Positions 36,736-45,757 of a stretch of 64,000 nucleotides of DNA are shown here, in pieces. The DNA lies in contig JAFZMQ010000032.1 in NCBI GenBank assembly GCA_017551095.1, forward strand, positions 1 through 64,000, in the 5' to 3' direction. A program made the position numbers and the translations under genes. This stretch comes from Clostridia bacterium. GTDB taxonomy: Bacteria > Bacillota > Clostridia > UBA1381. How positions within the stretch are numbered: position 1 is the first letter of the stretch; the number at the start of each line of letters is the position of its first letter. The notes under the pieces are model-generated. The model was not told the DNA's origin, searched no databases, and worked only from the letters and a program-made list of their open reading frames with translations.

Positions 36736-37166
36736 ATCTTTTGCTCCTTTTTTATTTCTAAAAGTATCTCATTTTCAATTTCATCGTCTGACACATATAG
36801 TATATAATTGATTTTTAAACTTCCGCCTACATCTGAGAGTTTATTATCAATTAGCGTCGTTTTTATCTGCATATCTATTTTGCCGTACGGCGTTTGGTAA
36901 ACCGCATCGGTAATTTTGCCCTCATCATATGTCAAAACACTTTTGAAATTCCCCATACGACGCATACAAACGCTGTTTTTTTTGACCTTTAAAAAAACTC
37001 TTGCACATTCGGTGCCGTTTTCCTGCGGCTCCTGATATGTGATACAAATCTCGCCGTCATTTTTGTAAATTTCGCAGTCTGCTTTAAGCTCTGTTCTGTC
37101 TTTTTCTGCATTTGATGTCTGCAAATTTACAATATGTATTGTAGCATATCCCTTAATACTTTTCAA
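36732..37166 (-). CDS. DUF1934 family beta-barrel protein
   Basis: About 144 residues. I place the start at TTG 37166 (SIKGYATIHI follows); GGAGA lies about 10 bases upstream, and longer starts lie inside murI. Alternating hydrophobic strands (CEIYKNDGEICITYQE, SVCMRRMGNF, GGSLKINYILYVSD) fit the small calycin-like barrel of DUF1934 (YwiB-like) proteins. The molecular role is unknown. It overlaps murI by 14 bases and ctpA by 4, so it is tightly coupled to wall genes. Confidence 0.78.
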   Translation of the reverse strand: MKSIKGYATIHIVNLQTSNAEKDRTELKADCEIYKNDGEICITYQEPQENGTECARVFLKVKKNSVCMRRMGNFKSVLTYDEGKITDAVYQTPYGKIDMQIKTTLIDNKLSDVGGSLKINYILYVSDDEIENEILLEIKKEQKI

Positions 37167-37962
37167 TGTCAATTTTCTCCACTTTGTTTGTAATCGTTCT
37201 TTCCAAAAACATTCCGCCCAGGCTTTCAAAACCTTCTATATCATCACTTACATAGTATTTATATTGGTCTATATTTGGAGTTTCTGCCAAAATATCTTTC
37301 TCCTCCAAGGTCCTTTTCAAAAGCTTTGCAACCTCTGCACCTGCATCTATTAAGGTTACGGCATCTCCCATAAATCTTGCGATTGTATTTTTTAAAAGCG
37401 GATAGTGCGTACAGCCTAAGATAAGCGTATCAACACCGCTTTCCTTGATTTCCGTCAGATACTCCTCTACCACAAGCTCCGCTACCATTGTATCAAAATG
37501 ACCATTTTCCACAAGCGGTACAAAAAGAGGACATGCCTTCCTAAAAGCCTTGATTTCGGGATTTTTTGATGCTATATATTTTTCATAAGCACCGCTTTTT
37601 ATCGTGCCTTTTGTTCCGATTACGCCTATTTTATTATTTTTTGTAGCTTCTATTGCCGCAGCCGCAGCCGCTTCAACAACCCCTATCATCGGAATAGGCA
37701 CTATTTTATTGAGTACAGGAAGTGCTACCGAGCTTACAGTTCCACAGGCAACAACTATTAGCTTTACATCCTTTTCAAGCAGAAAATTCATATCGCTTTT
37801 GGAATATTTTATAATTGTTTCCCGTGACCTTGAACCGTACGGCACTCTGCCCGTATCACCGAAATATACTATGCTTTCGTTTGGAAGCTCTTCCATAATC
37901 TGCTTTACGGCTGTGAGTCCGCCAAGCCCCGAATCAAAAACGCCTATACTTCTATTATCCAT
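37153..37962 (-). CDS. murI: Glutamate racemase
   Basis: 269 residues. GVFDSGLGGLTAV at the N terminus, the first catalytic Cys in VVACGTVSS and the second in LILGCTHYPLL are present. It makes D-glutamate for peptidoglycan. Its ATG shares one base with the ddl stop (TAATG), so D-Ala-D-Ala ligase and D-Glu supply are translationally coupled. Confidence 0.96.
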   Translation of the reverse strand: MDNRSIGVFDSGLGGLTAVKQIMEELPNESIVYFGDTGRVPYGSRSRETIIKYSKSDMNFLLEKDVKLIVVACGTVSSVALPVLNKIVPIPMIGVVEAAAAAAIEATKNNKIGVIGTKGTIKSGAYEKYIASKNPEIKAFRKACPLFVPLVENGHFDTMVAELVVEEYLTEIKESGVDTLILGCTHYPLLKNTIARFMGDAVTLIDAGAEVAKLLKRTLEEKDILAETPNIDQYKYYVSDDIEGFESLGGMFLERTITNKVEKIDIEKY

Positions 37963-39029
37963 TATTTCACCCTTTTTTCGCCAAGATTTATAAGCTCATC
38001 CAAAAGGTCTTTATAGGATATTCCCGTAGCATTCCAAAGCTTAGGATACATACTTATGTTAGTAAATCCCGGCATCGTATTTATTTCATTTAAGACAACC
38101 TGATTGTCCTTATACTTTACAAAAAAGTCCACTCTCGAAAGTCCCTGACCGTCTAACGCACGAAACGCTTTTACGGCATATTCACGGATTTTATCGCTTA
38201 CTTCGTTTGGAAGGTCGGCAGGAATTTGAAGCTTTGTTGAATTATCGTTATATTTTGCGTCAAAATCGTAGAATTCCACAGTTGGCAAAATCTCGCCTAC
38301 AACCGTTGCCCTGGGGTTTTCATTACCCAAAACGGCACATTCTACCTCATGACCGTCAACAAATTCTTCAACCAGAATTTTTCTGTCGAATTTTGCTGCC
38401 TCGGTAAGAGACGATATAAGTTCTTCCCTATTATGTGCCTTGCCTACTCCGACTGACGAGCCTGTTCGGCACGGCTTTACAAAGCATGGATAGCCTAATT
38501 TTTGTTCAATTTCTTCTATGTAACTGTCAAGCGGATTTTCCGTTCGTACCAAAACCCAATCCGCCTGAGGTATTCCTGCGTCTTTAAAAGCTATTTTTGA
38601 AAACGCCTTATCCATTCCCCCGGCAGAACCTAAAATGCCCATTCCGACATATTTAATTCCGGCAAGAGTCAAAAGTCCCTGAATTGTTCCGTCTTCACCA
38701 AATTCACCATGAAGCACGGGGAATACAACATCGGGATGGATTTTGGTAATTTTATCGCCGTCTAAAATCAAAATTGCCTTATCACCGCTATCGGGAGAAA
38801 TTACGGCGGGTTTATTAGAACTTTCCTGTTCCCATTTTCCGCCTATGATTTTATCGTAAGGTCCTGTATACAGATACCATTTTCCGTCCTTGGTTATACC
38901 AATGGTTATTACCTCATACTTTTCCTTATCTAAATTTTCGATTACTGATGTAGCAGATTTTAATGAGATTTCGTGTTCAGGAGATTGCCCTCCGAATATC
39001 ACGCAAATCTTTTTCTTATCATTTGCCAA
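37962..39029 (-). CDS. ddl: D-alanine--D-alanine ligase
   Basis: About 355 residues. VIFGGQSPEHEISLKSA, HGEFGEDGTIQGLL, PCRTGSSVGVGKA and NEINTMPGFTNISMYPKL identify the ATP-grasp ligase. TTG 39029 (AGGTGG 5 bases ahead) is the best-placed start; GTG 39038 is the alternative. It makes the D-Ala-D-Ala dipeptide of peptidoglycan. It overlaps the pseudouridine synthase gene upstream. The active-site omega-loop residue that separates D-Ala from D-Lac ligases was not examined in detail. Confidence 0.93.
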   Translation of the reverse strand: MANDKKKICVIFGGQSPEHEISLKSATSVIENLDKEKYEVITIGITKDGKWYLYTGPYDKIIGGKWEQESSNKPAVISPDSGDKAILILDGDKITKIHPDVVFPVLHGEFGEDGTIQGLLTLAGIKYVGMGILGSAGGMDKAFSKIAFKDAGIPQADWVLVRTENPLDSYIEEIEQKLGYPCFVKPCRTGSSVGVGKAHNREELISSLTEAAKFDRKILVEEFVDGHEVECAVLGNENPRATVVGEILPTVEFYDFDAKYNDNSTKLQIPADLPNEVSDKIREYAVKAFRALDGQGLSRVDFFVKYKDNQVVLNEINTMPGFTNISMYPKLWNATGISYKDLLDELINLGEKRVK

Positions 39030-39942
39030 CTGTACCACCTCTTCTTAAATATTCTAAAATTTCCTCAAAGTATTTGGGAATTTCGGCTGAAAATTCCATA
39101 TATTCACCCGTTTTCGGATGATTAAACCCTATCGTCTTGGCAAAAAGGAGTTGCCCCGACGTTTTTACCTTTTCTTTTCTTGTAGAATATGTTTTGTCGC
39201 CTACTATACTATGCCCGATAGACGCCATATGCACCCTTATCTGATGCGTTCTCCCCGTTTCCAGCACACATTCAATAAGTGCTGAATCACGAAAGTTCTC
39301 TATTGGCTTGTAATGCGTTACCGCATCCCTTCCGCCCGATACTACCGCCATTTTTTTTCTGTCCTTTGGGTGTCCGCCGATAGGCTTTGCAACCGTTCCG
39401 CCCTCATAAATATTGCCGTTTACAATTGCCAAATAACGCCTGTTTGCCTTTTTTTCTTTTAATTGACGGGACAATTCCAAATGTGCATCATTCGTTTTTG
39501 CAACAACTAAAAGTCCTGCCGTGTCCTTGTCTATTCTATGCACGATCCCCGGGCGTATTACTCCGTTTATTGCAGACAGATTATCACCAAAATGGTATAA
39601 AAGTGCATTTACAAGCGTTCCGCTTTCATTACCGTTTGCAGGGTGAACAACCATTCCCTGCGGTTTATTTATGACCGCCAGAAAGTCGTCTTCATACACA
39701 ATATCAAGCGGTATATTTTCGGGAGTTAAGTCAAGATTTTTAGGCTCCGGCATCAAAATTTCGATAATCTCGCCCGTCTTAGGACGGTAATTTTTAGTTA
39801 CAGTTTTCCCCGATACCGCAACACAGTTTTCCTCCAAAAGCTTTGACGCAAAGCTCCGTGAAATGTCCAAAAGTTCCTCGCTTATATACTTATCTATTCG
39901 GGAATTTTCAGGATTTACAGTCTCAATTACTATCTTCTCCAT
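39019..39942 (-). CDS. RluD-type rRNA pseudouridine synthase
   Basis: 307 residues from ATG 39942 (AAGGACGG upstream; longer starts lie inside lspA). An S4 domain at about 15-60 (SRIDKYISEELLDISRSFASKLL) precedes the catalytic domain with the Asp motif GIVHRIDKDTAGLLVVAKT and the C-terminal TGRTHQIRVHM. It isomerises uridines in large-subunit rRNA. The pairing lspA-rluD is common in Bacillota. Confidence 0.94.
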   Translation of the reverse strand: MEKIVIETVNPENSRIDKYISEELLDISRSFASKLLEENCVAVSGKTVTKNYRPKTGEIIEILMPEPKNLDLTPENIPLDIVYEDDFLAVINKPQGMVVHPANGNESGTLVNALLYHFGDNLSAINGVIRPGIVHRIDKDTAGLLVVAKTNDAHLELSRQLKEKKANRRYLAIVNGNIYEGGTVAKPIGGHPKDRKKMAVVSGGRDAVTHYKPIENFRDSALIECVLETGRTHQIRVHMASIGHSIVGDKTYSTRKEKVKTSGQLLFAKTIGFNHPKTGEYMEFSAEIPKYFEEILEYLRRGGTVGK

Positions 39943-40408
39943 TTTTGTTTCCGTCCTTATCAAAAAACAAGAGATAAATCATCAAAAAAACCGTACCGAA
40001 AGTGATTGAAATATCCGCTATATTGAAAACGGGGAATTTTATGAATGTGGTCTCTATAAAATCTACCACAAATCCCCTTGCTATCCTGTCAATCGCATTA
40101 CCTACCGCACCTGCTAAAAGGAGTGAAAGCGACAATTTTAAAAGCTCACTTTTTGGCTTTTTGATATACCAATACACCGTAACCGCTATGCAAAAAAGTA
40201 TAGAAACAATGCCTAAAACTACCGTTTTATCCGAAAAAATACTAAATGCCGCACCCGTGTTTTTAACATATATAAAGCTCAAAATATGCGGTATAACAAC
40301 AATGCTGTCGGTGCTTGAAAGATTATCCGCAACAAGCCATTTTACAACCTGGTCAAGTATAATTATTAAAAGTATTAAAAACATCCATTTTCTGTTCTTA
40401 AAACGCAT
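39923..40408 (-). CDS. lspA: Lipoprotein signal peptidase
   Basis: 161 residues with four hydrophobic helices. Family motifs: DQVVKWLV, NTGAAFSI, GNAIDRIARGFVVDFIE (one catalytic Asp) and FNIADISI (the other). It cleaves prolipoprotein signal peptides after lipidation, in the membrane. It starts after the ileS terminator, so it probably has its own promoter; TAGAAT around 40447 could be a -10 box, but I see no clear -35. Confidence 0.95.
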   Translation of the reverse strand: MRFKNRKWMFLILLIIILDQVVKWLVADNLSSTDSIVVIPHILSFIYVKNTGAAFSIFSDKTVVLGIVSILFCIAVTVYWYIKKPKSELLKLSLSLLLAGAVGNAIDRIARGFVVDFIETTFIKFPVFNIADISITFGTVFLMIYLLFFDKDGNKNGEDSN

Positions 40409-40465
40409 TATTTTAAAACGGTCCCTTCTTTTTCCAATTGTTTTTATTCTATCATAAATTTTAAA

Positions 40466-40500
40466 AAAAGAAAAGGCTTTTAAGCCTTTTCTTTTAAAAA
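40466..40500 (-). terminator. Terminator after ileS
   Basis: AAAAGAAAAGGCTT (40466-40479) pairs with AAGCCTTTTCTTTT (40482-40495). On the minus strand it ends in a run of seven T, giving a clear intrinsic terminator between ileS and lspA. Confidence 0.85.
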
Positions 40501-40508
40501 ATTTTCTT

Positions 40509-43298
40509 TTATTTTGTAAGTTTTTTTACACAATCTGCACAAATGCCCGGGAATCCTTCGATTGTGCCGACAGTTTCAGACCTTACCCAACATCTTCCGC
40601 ATTTTTCATGCTCACTTGCTTTTACAAAAACCTTTACGGTGTCGCCTGAAAATGCGTCCTTTGCGTTCTCGTCTTTATCTACAAACGCTTTTGAGGTAAT
40701 GAATATTTCCGCCAAATCGTCTTCGTTTGCCTTTAAGAAATCATACATATCGGATTTAGCATATACGGTGACCTCCGCATCAAGCGATTTTCCGATTATT
40801 TTATCATTTCTTGCAGGTTCTAATGCACGGTTAACATCATCACGCACTGCAATAAGCTTATCCCATTTTTGTGAAAGTTCGGCATTGTCATACTCATCCT
40901 TTGCTTTTGGCATACGGTTCAGCATAACACTTTCCTTATCATCACCCGAAAAATGCGGCATAAATGCCCAGATTTCCTCTGCCGTAAATGCCAGAACGGG
41001 TGCTAAAAGCTTAACCAAAGAGTCAAGTATAATATACATGGCACTCTGTGCGGAACGCCTTTCCATTGAATCAGGTTTTTCGGTATAGAGTCTTGATTTT
41101 AATATATCAAGATAGATATTACTCATATCTACTATACAGAAATTGAGTATTCCCGAATAGAATGTATGGAACTCATAATTTTCATAGGATTCTATTGAAC
41201 GCTTAACAACATCATTGAGTTTCATAAGTGCCCATTTATCTATTTCGAGCATCTTGTCATATGAAATCATATCGGCATTCGGGTCAAAATCGTTTATATT
41301 TGAGAGAATATATCTTGCGGTATTTCTAATCTTTCTATATCCCTCGGACAGCTGTTTTAATGAGTCCTGACTCATTCGCATATCGGTCTTATAATCTGCC
41401 GAAACAACCCAAAGTCTTAAAACATCTGCACCGTATTGGTTTACAATCTCCTCAGGCATAATTACATTACCCTTGGATTTGGACATCTTTCTGCCTTCGC
41501 CGTCCTGAATCATACCGTGCGTAATAACCGTTTTATAAGGTGCTTTTCCCGTTACGGCAATACTTGTTAAAAGCGAGGACTGGAACCAGCCACGGTATTG
41601 GTCATTTCCTTCAAGATATATATCCGCCGGCCATGTAAGGTCTTCCCTTGCCTCGCAAACTGCCTGATGCGACGAGCCCGAATCAAACCATACATCCATT
41701 ATGTCCTTTTCCTTTGTAAATTCTCCGCAACCGCATTCGCATTTTAAGCCCTCCGGCACAATCTCATTTGCGTCAAGCTCCCACCATTTATCAGGACCTT
41801 GCTCACGGAAAAGTTTTGCAACTGCTTTTATCGTTTCATCATTTACAATTTCCTTGCCGCAGTCCTTGCAGTAGAATATCGGAATGGGTACGCCCCATGT
41901 TCTCTGTCTTGAAATACACCAATCATTTCTGTCCAAAACCATTGATTTAATTCTTTCCTCGCCCCACTGCGGAAGCCAATTTACGCCTTCTATTGCTTTT
42001 ACCGCGTCATTTTTAAGTGCATCAACACTTGCAAACCACTGGTCTGCCGCACGGAAGATTATAGGGCTGTCGCAACGCCAACAATGCGGATACTGATGCA
42101 GGATTTCCTGCGATGCTAAAAGCATACCGTCATTTTTCAGTCTTTCAAATATTTTTGCGTTTGACTCTTCATAATAAAGTCCCGCAAATTCACCTGCATC
42201 CGCCGTCTGATAGCCCTTACTGTCAACGGGTACAATGATTTCAAGCTGGGGATATTTTGTGCATACCATATAGTCCTCTGCACCAAATCCTGGGGCTGTA
42301 TGAACACAGCCTGTACCTGCATCAAGCGTTACATGGTCGCCGACAATTACCAGCGATTCACGGTCAATAAAGGGATGCTGACAGGTGATAAGCTCTAACT
42401 CGCTACCCATAAACTTTTTGACAATCTCATAGTTTGCATCAAGTCCCGTTGCCGACACAACCGTGTCAATAAGCTCGGTTGCAAGAACATATATTTCGCC
42501 ATTTGGGAATTTTACCAAAGAATACTCAAAATCAGGGTTCAGGCATATTGCAAGGTTTCCGGGGAGTGTCCAGATTGTAGTTGTCCAAATCACAAAATAG
42601 ACCTTTTCAAGCCCTGCAAAAAGTCCTTTATCGTCTTTTACGGCAAATTTTACATAAACCGAGGTTGTTTTGTCCTCGGCATATTCTATTTCTGCCTCCG
42701 CCAAAGCAGTTTCGCAATGCGGACACCAATAAACAGGCTTTAATCCCTTATAAATAAGCCCGTTTGTTGCCATTTTGCCGAAAACTTCTATTTGCTTTGC
42801 GACAAAATCATTGCTTAAAGTAAGATACGGATTATCCCAATCGCCTATAACACCAAGCCGTTTAAACTGTACCTTTTGCTTTTCAACATGCGATTTTGCA
42901 AACTCGCGACATGCTTCACGGAACTTAACAGGTCCTGCGGCGTGGCGGTTTATGCCAAGCTTTTTAATCGCCTGTTGTTCTATGGGAAGTCCGTGTGTGT
43001 CCCAACCCGGAACATACGGCGAATAATAGCCTTGAAGGTTCTTATATCTTACAATTATATCTTTAAGAATTTTATTTAAGGCATGTCCCATATGGATATC
43101 ACCGTTTGCATACGGCGGTCCGTCATGCAAAATAAAGGGCTTACCGTCCTTATTCTTCTCTTTCAGCTTATTATATAAATCAATATCCTCCCAATATTTT
43201 AAAGTTTCAGGCTCACGCTGCGGCAGTGATGCACGCATAGGAAAGTCTGTTTTGGGGAGATTTACGGACTTTGTATAGTCCTTACAGTTATCGCACAT
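40509..43298 (-). CDS. ileS: Isoleucyl-tRNA synthetase
   Basis: 929 residues from ATG 43298, with AAGGA 8 bases ahead; ATG 43304 is too close to that site. The class I signatures are PYANGDIHMGHALNK (HIGH-type) and GRKMSKSKGNV. The editing domain lies between them, and a C-terminal zinc finger (CGRCWVRSETVG, CADC) closes the protein, as in the Bacillus-type eubacterial enzyme. There is no T-box leader in the 56 bases before it; it is read together with divIVA. Confidence 0.96.
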   Translation of the reverse strand: MCDNCKDYTKSVNLPKTDFPMRASLPQREPETLKYWEDIDLYNKLKEKNKDGKPFILHDGPPYANGDIHMGHALNKILKDIIVRYKNLQGYYSPYVPGWDTHGLPIEQQAIKKLGINRHAAGPVKFREACREFAKSHVEKQKVQFKRLGVIGDWDNPYLTLSNDFVAKQIEVFGKMATNGLIYKGLKPVYWCPHCETALAEAEIEYAEDKTTSVYVKFAVKDDKGLFAGLEKVYFVIWTTTIWTLPGNLAICLNPDFEYSLVKFPNGEIYVLATELIDTVVSATGLDANYEIVKKFMGSELELITCQHPFIDRESLVIVGDHVTLDAGTGCVHTAPGFGAEDYMVCTKYPQLEIIVPVDSKGYQTADAGEFAGLYYEESNAKIFERLKNDGMLLASQEILHQYPHCWRCDSPIIFRAADQWFASVDALKNDAVKAIEGVNWLPQWGEERIKSMVLDRNDWCISRQRTWGVPIPIFYCKDCGKEIVNDETIKAVAKLFREQGPDKWWELDANEIVPEGLKCECGCGEFTKEKDIMDVWFDSGSSHQAVCEAREDLTWPADIYLEGNDQYRGWFQSSLLTSIAVTGKAPYKTVITHGMIQDGEGRKMSKSKGNVIMPEEIVNQYGADVLRLWVVSADYKTDMRMSQDSLKQLSEGYRKIRNTARYILSNINDFDPNADMISYDKMLEIDKWALMKLNDVVKRSIESYENYEFHTFYSGILNFCIVDMSNIYLDILKSRLYTEKPDSMERRSAQSAMYIILDSLVKLLAPVLAFTAEEIWAFMPHFSGDDKESVMLNRMPKAKDEYDNAELSQKWDKLIAVRDDVNRALEPARNDKIIGKSLDAEVTVYAKSDMYDFLKANEDDLAEIFITSKAFVDKDENAKDAFSGDTVKVFVKASEHEKCGRCWVRSETVGTIEGFPGICADCVKKLTK

Positions 43299-43354
43299 AA
43301 CCATTTTCCTTTCTGCAACTAAATCAGGGACAACCAACGGCCGTCCCTTCTATT

Positions 43355-43795
43355 TTACTCCATTTTTTCCAACATTTCAAGTATTGCGGAGCAAATTCCT
43401 TTAATTCTTGTTTTATATCCTGAAACTTCGGCAACCATACCGGAAAGCTCATTCTTTTTACTTTGAATATCGAGGTCAAGCTGACGGTACATCTCATCCG
43501 ACTTTGACTGTGCCTCATTTACTAAAACATTTGCTTTCTCTGCGGCACTCTTTTTAATATCCTCTGCCGCCGTCTGTGCAAGGAGAATGGATTCTTTCAA
43601 TGTTTCCTCCATATTCTTGTACTGTTCAAGCGAGGCGTTAAGGCGTTTTACCTCATCTCTGAGCTCTGCATTATCCTTATAGAGCTTTTCATAATCCTTG
43701 CCCACAAGGTCTAAAAAATCATCAACCTCATCAGCGTTATAGCCTCTTAACTTTACCTCAAAATCCTGTCTTTGAATATCAATCGGTGTTAACAT
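43355..43795 (-). CDS. divIVA: DivIVA domain protein
   Basis: 146 residues. The N-terminal membrane-curvature domain (MLTPIDIQRQDFEVKLRGYNADEVDDFLD) is followed by a long coiled coil (about 40-110). DivIVA marks poles and septa and recruits partners there. It follows ylmH and sepF in the standard cluster. In some Clostridia this gene acts in polar growth or sporulation rather than Min placement. Confidence 0.95.
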   Translation of the reverse strand: MLTPIDIQRQDFEVKLRGYNADEVDDFLDLVGKDYEKLYKDNAELRDEVKRLNASLEQYKNMEETLKESILLAQTAAEDIKKSAAEKANVLVNEAQSKSDEMYRQLDLDIQSKKNELSGMVAEVSGYKTRIKGICSAILEMLEKME

Positions 43796-43807
43796 AGTCT
43801 CACTCTC

Positions 43808-44539
43808 CTAAATATATTTCTTGTATGATATATGAATTTTATCACTTCTTGTTTTATTTCCGATTTCACAGATTTCAGCTCTGCCAAAGCCTCTTACAGA
43901 AAGCAAATCGCCCTCTTTTACCACAAAATCGGTTTTTTCCGTTTCAAAATGGTTTACCGAAACTCTGCCCGACATAATTATGTCCTTAGCATCATTTCTG
44001 CTTTTGTTTAAAATGCCTGAAATCACGGCATCAAGCCGCATTGACGCAACGATTACCGATATTATTTCAAACTTTTTTTGCGGAAGCACGGCTGTTTTAA
44101 TGTCCGCAAATTCCGCAAAAACTCCGCAACTGCCGACTTTTTTAATATTTTCTGCTACAAACTCCGAAATATCGGAGGACAGAAAAACACACGCAAAGTC
44201 CTGCTCCGCTAAAATATCCCCGACTTTATCCCGTTCTATGCCCAATGATAAAATAGTACCGAGATACTGTCTGTGCGAAAGATTTATTTCATATTTTGGT
44301 GTAAACTTTATTAAATCAATCGGATAGGCGGAAAAATCCGTTTCCTGCCAATCGGGGAAAACACCCAGAATTTGCCGCTCCGCTCCCTCGTATCCGCCAA
44401 AGAGCATTCCGGAAATTCCGTTACTTTTCAAAAGCTCCTGCTCCCGTCCGTCTAAAAAGCCCGAAAATCTTGCGGTACGGTATTTATCGCACAGTCTTTC
44501 CACATCACGCATTTTATTTAAAAAAATATCGTCACGCAT
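43808..44539 (-). CDS. YlmH-type S4 domain RNA-binding protein
   Basis: 243 residues. The N-terminal two thirds match the YlmH fold (GFLDGREQELLK, FGGYEGAERQILGVFPDW), and a C-terminal S4 domain is present (LDAVISGILNKSRNDAKDIIMSGRVSVN). In Bacillus subtilis YlmH lies beside sepF and divIVA and has been linked to ribosome rescue. GGAGTAACT precedes ATG 44539. Confidence 0.9.
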   Translation of the reverse strand: MRDDIFLNKMRDVERLCDKYRTARFSGFLDGREQELLKSNGISGMLFGGYEGAERQILGVFPDWQETDFSAYPIDLIKFTPKYEINLSHRQYLGTILSLGIERDKVGDILAEQDFACVFLSSDISEFVAENIKKVGSCGVFAEFADIKTAVLPQKKFEIISVIVASMRLDAVISGILNKSRNDAKDIIMSGRVSVNHFETEKTDFVVKEGDLLSVRGFGRAEICEIGNKTRSDKIHISYKKYI

Positions 44540-44557
44540 AGTTACTCCAAAACGGCA

Positions 44558-44584
44558 AAATAAGGCGGAAAAGTTCCGCCTTAT
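44558..44584 (-). terminator. Hairpin between sepF and ylmH, possible partial terminator
   Basis: AATAAGGCGGAA (44558-44569) pairs perfectly with TTCCGCCTTATT (44573-44584) around AAG. On the minus strand it is followed by TTTGCC then TTTT, an imperfect U tract. It probably attenuates rather than ends transcription, or protects the sepF message. Confidence 0.6.
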
Positions 44585-44592
44585 TGTAAATA

Positions 44593-45030
44593 TTATTTAA
44601 ACATACTCCAATCAAGGCCGGCACCGGCTTTTCCTTTTAAGTAATCTCCGGAAATGTCAAAGGATGCGGGGGTTGCAATAAATATTCCGCTTGAAACCTT
44701 CTGAACATCACCGTTTACTCCGTAAACCGTACCTGCAATAAAATCAACCGTTCTTTTTGCCTCGTCTGTGTCTAAGCCCGTAACATCCAAAATTACAGGA
44801 TGTCTTTGTTTAAGCTGGTCAGCAGCATCAACTGCATTACTGAAACATTTTGGTTTTACAACAACAATTGTCGGCTGATTATTAGCCTTTTCGATGGACA
44901 AAACCTTATTCTTTTTAGAAAAGAAAGAAGGCTTTTCCTCTTGTTCCATTTCTTCCTCTACATAATCGTTTTCTTCATAATCAATATCGCCGAAGCCTAC
45001 AAAATCCTTTACTGCATCAACAAAGCTCAT
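44593..45030 (-). CDS. sepF: Cell division protein SepF
   Basis: 145 residues from ATG 45030 (GGAGG 8 bases upstream; the preceding TTG is in frame but worse placed). A short N-terminal amphipathic helix (MSFVDAVKDFVGFG) can bind membrane. An acidic linker and the SepF core follow (VVKPKCFSNAVDAADQLKQR, VILDVTGLDTDEAKRTVDFIAGTVYGVNGDVQKVSSGIFIATP). SepF polymerises and tethers FtsZ to the membrane. Confidence 0.96.
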   Translation of the reverse strand: MSFVDAVKDFVGFGDIDYEENDYVEEEMEQEEKPSFFSKKNKVLSIEKANNQPTIVVVKPKCFSNAVDAADQLKQRHPVILDVTGLDTDEAKRTVDFIAGTVYGVNGDVQKVSSGIFIATPASFDISGDYLKGKAGAGLDWSMFK

Positions 45031-45055
45031 CAAAATATCCTCCTAATATTATGTT

Positions 45056-45757
45056 TTAAGAATAATCTCTTTCTCCGAAGATGGCAGTTCCGACACGAAC
45101 CATGTTCGAGCCTTCCTCTATCGCCATCTCAAAATCTCCGCTCATTCCCATAGAAAGAAATTCCATATCTATATTATCATATTTTGACTTTGAAATGTCA
45201 ATAAATTTATTATATATGTTATGAAAATGTAATCTGTTTGACACGCCTATGTCAATTTTCGGCAGAATAGTCATTAAACCGCATACTTTGACGCGTTTTA
45301 GCTCTTTTGCGTGTTCTAACATTTCATCGAGTCCTTCAAAATCCGTGCCGAATTTCGTTTCCTCACCCGAAACATTTACCTCTATCAAAATTTTAATTTC
45401 GGGTACGCCGTGCTTTTCCGCCTGACGCTCGATTTCGTCCATAAGCTTTATTGAATCCACCGAATGAATCATATAAACCTTATCAATTATATACTTCACT
45501 TTATTGGTCTGCAAATGTCCTATAAGGTGCCATCTTACGCCCTTTTTGACTTTATCGTATTTTTCCAGAATTTCCTGAACTTTATTTTCGCCTATATCGG
45601 TAACGCCAAGGTCGATAGCCTCATTTATCATTTCGACAGGGTGCGTTTTTGTTACGGCAACAAGCGTCACGCAATCCGCACTTCTTCCGCTTTTTTGTGC
45701 AGAAATCTCTATTCTTTTTTTAACTTCTGAAAGATTTTTTGCTATATCCGTCATCAT
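45056..45757 (-). CDS. YggS-family PLP homeostasis protein
   Basis: 233 residues of the alanine-racemase-like barrel. The PLP lysine is in VAVTKTHP; GENKVQEI, WHLIGHLQTNK, SVDSIKLMDEIE and SMGMSGDFEMAIEEG are family blocks. The family is not an enzyme in the usual sense but controls vitamin B6 and amino acid balance. Two ATG codons in tandem (45757, 45754) follow GGAGAAAA. The first overlaps the upstream stop. Confidence 0.94.
   Translation of the reverse strand: MMTDIAKNLSEVKKRIEISAQKSGRSADCVTLVAVTKTHPVEMINEAIDLGVTDIGENKVQEILEKYDKVKKGVRWHLIGHLQTNKVKYIIDKVYMIHSVDSIKLMDEIERQAEKHGVPEIKILIEVNVSGEETKFGTDFEGLDEMLEHAKELKRVKVCGLMTILPKIDIGVSNRLHFHNIYNKFIDISKSKYDNIDMEFLSMGMSGDFEMAIEEGSNMVRVGTAIFGERDYS

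Noticed and set aside
43299-43354. Possible T-box leader before ileS
   Set aside because: The gap to divIVA is only 56 bases. It has a small AGGGAC/GTCCCT hairpin but no T-box sequence, specifier stem or terminator.
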